Of a DNA stretch of 9,950 nt, positions 5,995 to 9,950 are shown piece after piece; positions within the stretch are counted from its first letter, which is position 1; each line of letters begins with the position of its first letter. Source of the DNA: Calditrichota bacterium (lineage in GTDB: Bacteria; Zixibacteria; MSB-5A5; GN15; FEB-12). The position numbers and the translations under genes were made by a program. A model generated the notes under the pieces. The model was not told the DNA's origin. It did no database searches and saw only the letters and a list, made by a program, of their open reading frames with translations. The stretch is from assembly GCA_030641085.1 (NCBI GenBank), contig DAOWIC010000142.1, positions 1-9,950 on the forward strand, in the 5' to 3' direction.

Positions 5995-7211
5995 TTCTGA
6001 ATTACTCCTCGCTGGACTGGAAGCTGATTGGCGCAGCCCTGGGTCTGTCGCTCATTGGGGTAATGCTGATTATGTCGGCTCAGCATCATGCCGACTCAAT
6101 CTACAAACAGGAGTACTACCTGAGGCAGTTGCTATGGCTGGCCTTTGCGCTGATTGCCTTCGCCACCGTGGTGCATCTCCCGTTAAAGCTATTCGATTTT
6201 TCGGCTTATCTCCTGTACGGTCTGGCGATCGTGCTGTTGCTGCTGGTGCTGGTCGTGGGCACGCCGCGCATGGGAGCCTATCGCTGGTTCAGTTTCGGTC
6301 CGATCAATTTTTCACCCTCTGATTTTGCCAAGATAGCCGTACTATGCGCCGTGGCGAGGTTTTTAGCCTACACCAAGCTTCCGGTGGTGAACATCAGGCG
6401 ACTGGCGATATCGGCGCCGATCGTGCTTCTGCCTGCGATGTTGATTTTGAAGCAGCCGGACCTGGGCACGTCGCTGGTCTTTTTTGTCATGCTGTTTGCG
6501 CTCTGGTTCTGGTCCGGATTGTCGCCGACTTATCTCATCCTGATCCTCTCACCAATGGTCTCGTTAATCACGGCGTCGCACTGGCTGGCCTGGTCGATCT
6601 ACATCGGGGTGCTGCTCGCATTTCTGTTTTATCTGCGGCTGGGGATGCTTTTCGGCATATACACGGTTGTGGCTAATCTGGCCTTTGGCGCAATCACGCC
6701 GTTCCTGTGGGGACGGCTGGCCGATTACCAGAAACTTCGTATTCTGACATTTCTCGACCCCGGGCGGGATCCACGCGGCGCCGGGTATCAGATAATCCAG
6801 TCCAAGATCGCCATCGGTTCGGGAGGAATATTCGGCAAGGGTCTTTTCCATGGTTCGCAGACCCGCCTGGATTTTCTGCCAGAACGACACACCGACTTTA
6901 TCTTTTCGGTGCTGGGCGAGGAATTCGGCCTGATCGGAGCGATGGTGGTGCTGTTTCTGTTCGCGGTCATCTTCTACCGCGCCGTGCGCATTGCGGCACG
7001 CTGCCGGTCGCGGTTCGCGTCACTGATAGTGATGGGCGCGGCTTCGATTATCATGTTTCAGTTTCTAGTCAATATCGGTATGACTCTGGGCTTTATGCCG
7101 GTAACCGGTCTGCCGCTGCCGTTTGTCAGCTACGGGGGAACCTCGATGGTTCTTTTCTGGTCTCTGATCGGCCTGATTGTATCGGCCGATTATCGCTGGC
7201 AGGATTATTAG
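5991..7211 (+). CDS. rodA: SEDS peptidoglycan polymerase RodA
   Basis: Polytopic inner-membrane glycosyltransferase of the SEDS family that polymerises lipid II into glycan strands together with PBP2. Its 406 residues contain about ten membrane segments. Recognisable blocks: RWFSFGPINFSPSDFAKIA (98-116), LKQPDLGTSLVF (153-164), the essential extracytoplasmic loop FLDPGRDPRGAGYQIIQS (254-271) holding the conserved acidic residues D256 and D260, IAIGSGGIFGKG (273-284), LPERHTDFIFSVLGEEFG (296-313), and GLPLPFVSYGGTSM near 373-386. These separate RodA/FtsW from unrelated permeases; the PBP2 partner and mre genes point to RodA rather than FtsW. The ATG at 5991 overlaps the mrdA stop (ATGA), with GGAGG at 5979-5983 seven bases upstream. 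It is probably the last gene of the elongasome transcript. Confidence 0.96.
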   Translation: MILNYSSLDWKLIGAALGLSLIGVMLIMSAQHHADSIYKQEYYLRQLLWLAFALIAFATVVHLPLKLFDFSAYLLYGLAIVLLLLVLVVGTPRMGAYRWFSFGPINFSPSDFAKIAVLCAVARFLAYTKLPVVNIRRLAISAPIVLLPAMLILKQPDLGTSLVFFVMLFALWFWSGLSPTYLILILSPMVSLITASHWLAWSIYIGVLLAFLFYLRLGMLFGIYTVVANLAFGAITPFLWGRLADYQKLRILTFLDPGRDPRGAGYQIIQSKIAIGSGGIFGKGLFHGSQTRLDFLPERHTDFIFSVLGEEFGLIGAMVVLFLFAVIFYRAVRIAARCRSRFASLIVMGAASIIMFQFLVNIGMTLGFMPVTGLPLPFVSYGGTSMVLFWSLIGLIVSADYRWQDY

Positions 7212-7236
7212 CGCCGACGGTCACCGCCGACGATCA
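7212..7236 (+). repeat. Short tandem direct repeat after rodA
   Basis: CGCCGACGGTCA (7212-7223) is repeated as CGCCGACGATCA (7225-7236), with 11 of 12 bases identical and one base between the copies. It starts immediately after the rodA stop codon. It is either a small duplication or a pair of direct half-sites. No protein-binding consensus is recognised. Confidence 0.5.
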
Positions 7237-7245
7237 AAAATGCTC

Positions 7246-7273
7246 TTGCCTATTTTCTTAATACCCATATCAT
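7246..7273 (+). promoter_or_regulatory. Possible sigma70-type promoter for the EamA gene
   Basis: TTGCCT (7246-7251) and TATCAT (7268-7273) are spaced by 16 bases. Transcription would then begin near 7280, the EamA ATG itself, giving a leaderless or nearly leaderless mRNA. That would fit the absence of a good Shine-Dalgarno sequence. The match is weak and the housekeeping promoter consensus of this organism is unknown. Confidence 0.25.
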
Positions 7274-7278
7274 AGGCA
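7247..7278 (+). repeat. Inverted repeat spanning the EamA promoter/start region
   Basis: TGCCTAT (7247-7253) is matched by its exact reverse complement ATAGGCA (7272-7278), with 18 bases between. The right arm ends two bases before the ATG at 7280. It overlaps the candidate -35 and -10 hexamers, so it could be an operator, or an RNA stem at the translation start. Seven-base arms this far apart can also arise by chance. Confidence 0.35.
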
Positions 7279-7279
7279 G

Positions 7280-8185
7280 ATGAATTTGCCTTTGAATCAA
7301 TCCACCGCAAAATTCTATCTCCTGCTGGCGTTCGGGGCGGTTTGCGTAAGTTTCGCGCCGGTTTTTGTGAAGATGATCGACGAGGATGTTCTCGGTCCGA
7401 CCGCGATTGGCTTCTGGCGGCTGTTTCTGGGGGCGATAATTCTTTTCGGCTGGTCAGTGGCGGCCGGTCATAAAATTCGCATATCCGCTCGGATGATGAA
7501 ATGGACGGCACTGGCCGGGACGATTTTCTTTCTGGACCTGTTTCTGTGGCATCGGTCGATCATTTATGCGGGCGCGGGTATGGCGACTATTCTGGCCAAC
7601 ACGCAAGTTTTCTGGACCGCTATTCTCAGCTTCTTCATTTTCAAGGAAAAACTCAGTCTCAAATTCTTTTCATCCGCGATCGCGGCCATAATCGGCGTGG
7701 CCCTGCTGGCTGGTTACGGCAGCGAGATCGAGTTTTCGCTGCGTTATATCGAGGGGGTTCTTCTCGGGCTGGCGACCGGCATTGTGTATGCCAACTATCT
7801 GGTGACGCTCAAAGTCGCCGGCCAGAGGGAGGACTGTCCACATTTTGTAACCCTCGTGGCCTGGGTGTCGCTTTTCGGCGCGGTGATTCTCGGTTTGTCC
7901 GGATGGGTGGAGAGCGATCCGTTTCTGCCGCCCGACGGTCGCACCTGGCTGGTGCTAATCGCCCTGGCGGTAGTGGCTCAGGCGCTGGGTTGGTGGGCAA
8001 TCGCCAGTGGATTGCCCAGGATCGATATCTCCAAGGGGGGACTGATTCTGCTATTACAGCCGGTGTTGGCGACTGTCTGGGGATTTTTCCTGTTTAGCGA
8101 ATACCTGACATGGATACAATTGATCGGTGCGGTGGTTACGCTGACCGCTATATATGTCGGGTCCACTCGTACCCGTCGCTCGTAG
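7280..8185 (+). CDS. EamA/DMT-superfamily permease (RhaT/YdcZ-like)
   Basis: Inner-membrane protein of 301 residues with about ten hydrophobic helices in two tandem EamA repeats, roughly 15-145 and 155-295. The first repeat contains the family signature of a helix starting FWRLFLGAIILF (45-56), then FLDLFLWHRSIIYAGAGMATILANTQVFWTAILSFF in the 84-119 region, and a FKEKLS turn (121-126). The second ends with the equivalent LFSEYLTWIQLIGAVVTLTAIYV (271-293). The acidic residue after each FF/LF helix (E123 and E274) is typical. Members export or exchange amino acids, nucleosides or other metabolites; the substrate cannot be read from sequence. The gene is separated from rodA by 68 bases holding a direct repeat, an inverted repeat and a weak promoter, so it may be an independent unit. 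Shine-Dalgarno support is poor (AGG at 7274-7276 only). Confidence 0.9.
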   Translation: MNLPLNQSTAKFYLLLAFGAVCVSFAPVFVKMIDEDVLGPTAIGFWRLFLGAIILFGWSVAAGHKIRISARMMKWTALAGTIFFLDLFLWHRSIIYAGAGMATILANTQVFWTAILSFFIFKEKLSLKFFSSAIAAIIGVALLAGYGSEIEFSLRYIEGVLLGLATGIVYANYLVTLKVAGQREDCPHFVTLVAWVSLFGAVILGLSGWVESDPFLPPDGRTWLVLIALAVVAQALGWWAIASGLPRIDISKGGLILLLQPVLATVWGFFLFSEYLTWIQLIGAVVTLTAIYVGSTRTRRS

Positions 8186-8201
8186 ACTTGATTTTTGAAA
8201 C

Positions 8202-8230
8202 TTGCCTCCGTTCAGCAAAGACGGTAGCTT
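8202..8230 (+). promoter_or_regulatory. Possible promoter upstream of the M1-like gene
   Basis: TTGCCT (8202-8207) and TAGCTT (8225-8230) are spaced by 17 bases in the 95-base gap between the permease and the M1-like gene. This would leave a leader of about 45 bases with GGAAGG at 8269-8274 as Shine-Dalgarno. The -10 match is poor; the call rests mostly on spacing and on the gap itself. No clear terminator for the permease gene is visible in the same gap. Confidence 0.2.
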
Positions 8231-8280
8231 AACCATAGCATCGCAATCTGAGTATCGAGCAAAAAGACGGAAGGATCAGG

Positions 8281-9903
8281 ATGCACAGGCGGAGAGTCTT
8301 TTTTCTTTTGGCGAGCGTTATAACACTGTCTTTGGCGGTGCCATCAAGCAGGGCGGCGGAGGGGTTCTATATTCCTCAGGAACCACCCGGGGCGCAGTAC
8401 TATATCGATTGCCGGATGGATCCCGACCATCAGGGTCTGAGAATATCCGAAACGATCTTTCTGAAGAACACTACCGAGCGGCCGATATCTCACCTTGCAT
8501 TCAATCGCAGTCTCATCGGTGGCTATCACCTCAGACTGCGAATCAACGGAACACCTATGGCGCTGTCCGAACTGGCGCCCGAGGATCAGGGTCCGCCGTT
8601 GATCGTAAAGCTGCCCGATCCGCTGTTGCCTGGAGCCGAGGCGGAGATATTTGTCAACTCGATGGAGAAGAGTGATATCGACTCCGCCCTCACCGAGGAA
8701 AATCCGCTGCGTGAATCGAACTGGCACCCGAAACTGTGGTGGGGCGAACAGTATCACGGACACGACGACTATAATGTCCGGCTCTATTTTCCGCCCGAAT
8801 TCGTGGCGGCGACCAGTGGCAGGTATGACCCGAGTTCATCATCCTACATAGCGACCGGAGTGCGTTCCTTCGGGCTTGTAATCGGGCGCGATCTGGGAGT
8901 CCTGACCGACATGGCGGGCGATGTATCGGTTCGGGCGCTCTATACCGATAGCGGGAAGGCGTGCGCCGAAAGTCTGGTGGCGACGGCCGTGGATATTATC
9001 GGCTTTTACCGCGAACGGTTTGGTTTTTATCCGCATGCGACGTTGACAATCATCCCCGGTCTGGACAACCCGGTCGGCGGCTCCCCGGTTGCGACCGGCA
9101 TTGTGGAGATCCATGGTCAGGAGCGGATGGTCGAACAGCCCGAGGCGTACTGGCAGTGGATAACGGCGCACGAGATCGGCCATCAGTACTGGTGGGAGCA
9201 TGTGCTTGAGAAAGATCCGCAGGATATGGGTTGGCTGATGATCGGACTGGGGCTTTACGCCGACCGCGAGTATATGCGCGACTGCGATCTGAGTCACCGC
9301 TGGCACCGGGATATCATGAATGATTACCTCAAGGCAGCCATCAAGGGACATGACACTCGCATGGATGCCACCACCGCCGACATGTACAACCGTGACTACA
9401 GCTACCGTAACGCGGTTATCCGCGGTAAGGGGTTCTGTGTCATCAGCGCGCTGGCCAATTTGCTCGGGCAAGAGACGTTTGATCGAATCTACTTGCGGTG
9501 TCTTGATGATTTTGCCGGGCGCCGGATGGGTACGGCCGATTTCGAGCAGGTATGCGAGGATGAAAGCGGGCAGGACCTGACCTGGTTTTTTGATCAGTGG
9601 GTGCGATCCAGTAAGTACCTGTCATGCGAAATAACCTCTCAGAATTCGACACCGGCCGCCGATGGCTACGTTACGGAAATCCGGGTGGAGAATCGCGGTA
9701 CTTTGAAAATGCCGGTGGAGGTAGAGGCGCGTTTTGAGGATGGCAGTTCGCAATTGAAGCGAACCAGCCGCTTCAGGGAGATCAATGTCCTGCGGTTCGA
9801 GAGCGCGTCGCCACTGGCGGACGTCAGACTCGATCCGAAGGGTGAACTGGCCATGATCACGCCGCCGGTGCCAACGGATGCAGAAAAAAAGACGGCCCCG
9901 TAG
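8281..9903 (+). CDS. Secreted M1-like (gluzincin-fold) protein with an altered metallopeptidase active site
   Basis: A 540-residue exported protein. The signal peptide has a basic start (MHRRR), a hydrophobic core (FFLLASVITLSLAV) and probable cleavage after SSRA (Ala25). Residues about 35-220 form a beta-rich domain like the N-terminal domain of M1 aminopeptidases. Residues about 225-445 match the M1 catalytic domain, with HEIGH at 297-301 (predicted zinc ligands His297 and His301, general base Glu298) and the C-terminal signature DLTWFFDQWV (432-441). A beta-sandwich tail (about 460-525) resembles the Ig-like end of M1 proteins. Odd points: where M1 enzymes have WLNEG, this has WLMIG (318-322), so the third ligand Glu is Ile; no GxMEN motif is present (the region reads PVGGSPVATG, 264-273); and the catalytic Tyr of the YxKG block is replaced (RGKG, 381-384). 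It may be a pseudoenzyme or a divergent branch. ATG 8281 is preceded by GGAAGG at 8269-8274. Confidence 0.8.
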   Translation: MHRRRVFFLLASVITLSLAVPSSRAAEGFYIPQEPPGAQYYIDCRMDPDHQGLRISETIFLKNTTERPISHLAFNRSLIGGYHLRLRINGTPMALSELAPEDQGPPLIVKLPDPLLPGAEAEIFVNSMEKSDIDSALTEENPLRESNWHPKLWWGEQYHGHDDYNVRLYFPPEFVAATSGRYDPSSSSYIATGVRSFGLVIGRDLGVLTDMAGDVSVRALYTDSGKACAESLVATAVDIIGFYRERFGFYPHATLTIIPGLDNPVGGSPVATGIVEIHGQERMVEQPEAYWQWITAHEIGHQYWWEHVLEKDPQDMGWLMIGLGLYADREYMRDCDLSHRWHRDIMNDYLKAAIKGHDTRMDATTADMYNRDYSYRNAVIRGKGFCVISALANLLGQETFDRIYLRCLDDFAGRRMGTADFEQVCEDESGQDLTWFFDQWVRSSKYLSCEITSQNSTPAADGYVTEIRVENRGTLKMPVEVEARFEDGSSQLKRTSRFREINVLRFESASPLADVRLDPKGELAMITPPVPTDAEKKTAP

Positions 9904-9916
9904 AGCGGAGCCGTCT
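9884..9916 (-). terminator. Hairpin with T-tract on the minus strand (convergent or bidirectional terminator)
   Basis: AGACGGCCCCG (9890-9900), loop TAGAG (9901-9905) and CGGAGCCGTCT (9906-9916) form an 11-bp stem with one C-A mismatch. Seven A's (9884-9890) precede the stem on the plus strand, so read on the minus strand the stem is followed by a T-run, as in an intrinsic terminator. On the plus strand no T-run follows, so it would be a weaker stop for the M1-like gene. It overlaps that gene's last codons and stop. It implies a minus-strand gene ending just beyond the right edge. Confidence 0.7.
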
Positions 9917-9950
9917 ATGTCATATCGTGCAAGTGACTGTTATCAGTCGA

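Noticed and set aside
6707..7261. A 184-residue plus-strand frame overlapping the end of rodA in another frame
   Set aside because: It is rich in Arg, Ser and Gly, typical of an off-frame read through GC-rich DNA, and conflicts with conserved rodA motifs.
8208..8224. CCGT...ACGG inverted repeat as a terminator for the permease gene
   Set aside because: The stem is only 4 bp with a 9-base loop, flanking bases mispair and no T-run follows.
8839..9471. A 210-residue minus-strand open frame opposite the M1-like gene
   Set aside because: The plus strand carries the signal peptide, HEXXH and WFFDQW signatures; the antisense frame has none.

Overview
The window is a tightly packed, entirely plus-strand stretch of a moderately GC-rich bacterial chromosome. 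It looks like core cell-envelope DNA rather than an accessory island. I saw no rRNA or tRNA, transposase, CRISPR array, phage gene or long non-coding stretch; the longest gap between genes is about 95 bases. The gene set (E. coli-length AccA, MreC/MreD/PBP2/RodA, a secreted M1-like protein) fits a rod-shaped, probably diderm bacterium. A phylum from the FCB/candidate-phylum range (for example Zixibacteria-like) is only an impression and cannot be proven from this sequence.

Layout. (1) Positions 2-133: the C-terminal end of an upstream gene, perhaps a family 2 glycosyltransferase, overlapping the start of a polyprenyl-phosphate sugar-1-phosphate transferase (WecA/TagO/Rfe family, 123-1220). 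Together they look like the end of a surface-glycan locus. (2) 1241-2848: accA, a 55-residue Trm112-family zinc protein (2214-2381, too short for ordinary ORF calling), and a lone fructose/PtsN-type PTS EIIA domain whose real start is 2396. (3) 2891-7211: the elongasome block mreC-mreD-mrdA(PBP2)-rodA, with stop/start overlaps at mreC/mreD and mrdA/rodA, and with no mreB immediately upstream. (4) 7280-8185: an EamA/DMT-family permease. (5) 8281-9903: a secreted M1-like (gluzincin-fold) protein. It keeps HEXXH but lacks the usual third zinc-ligand Glu, the GxMEN motif and the catalytic Tyr in the expected places. A hairpin at its stop codon has its T-tract on the minus strand, which suggests a convergent gene just beyond the window.

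Functional reading. The left and middle parts supply envelope building: lipid-linked glycan initiation, malonyl-CoA for fatty acids, and lateral-wall peptidoglycan synthesis by the RodA/PBP2 polymerase-transpeptidase pair scaffolded by MreC/MreD. The isolated EIIA between accA and mreC could be a regulatory phosphoacceptor tying nutrient or phosphorylation state to envelope growth, but that is inference. No clearly new multi-gene system is visible. The most unusual item is the M1-like protein with the altered active site.
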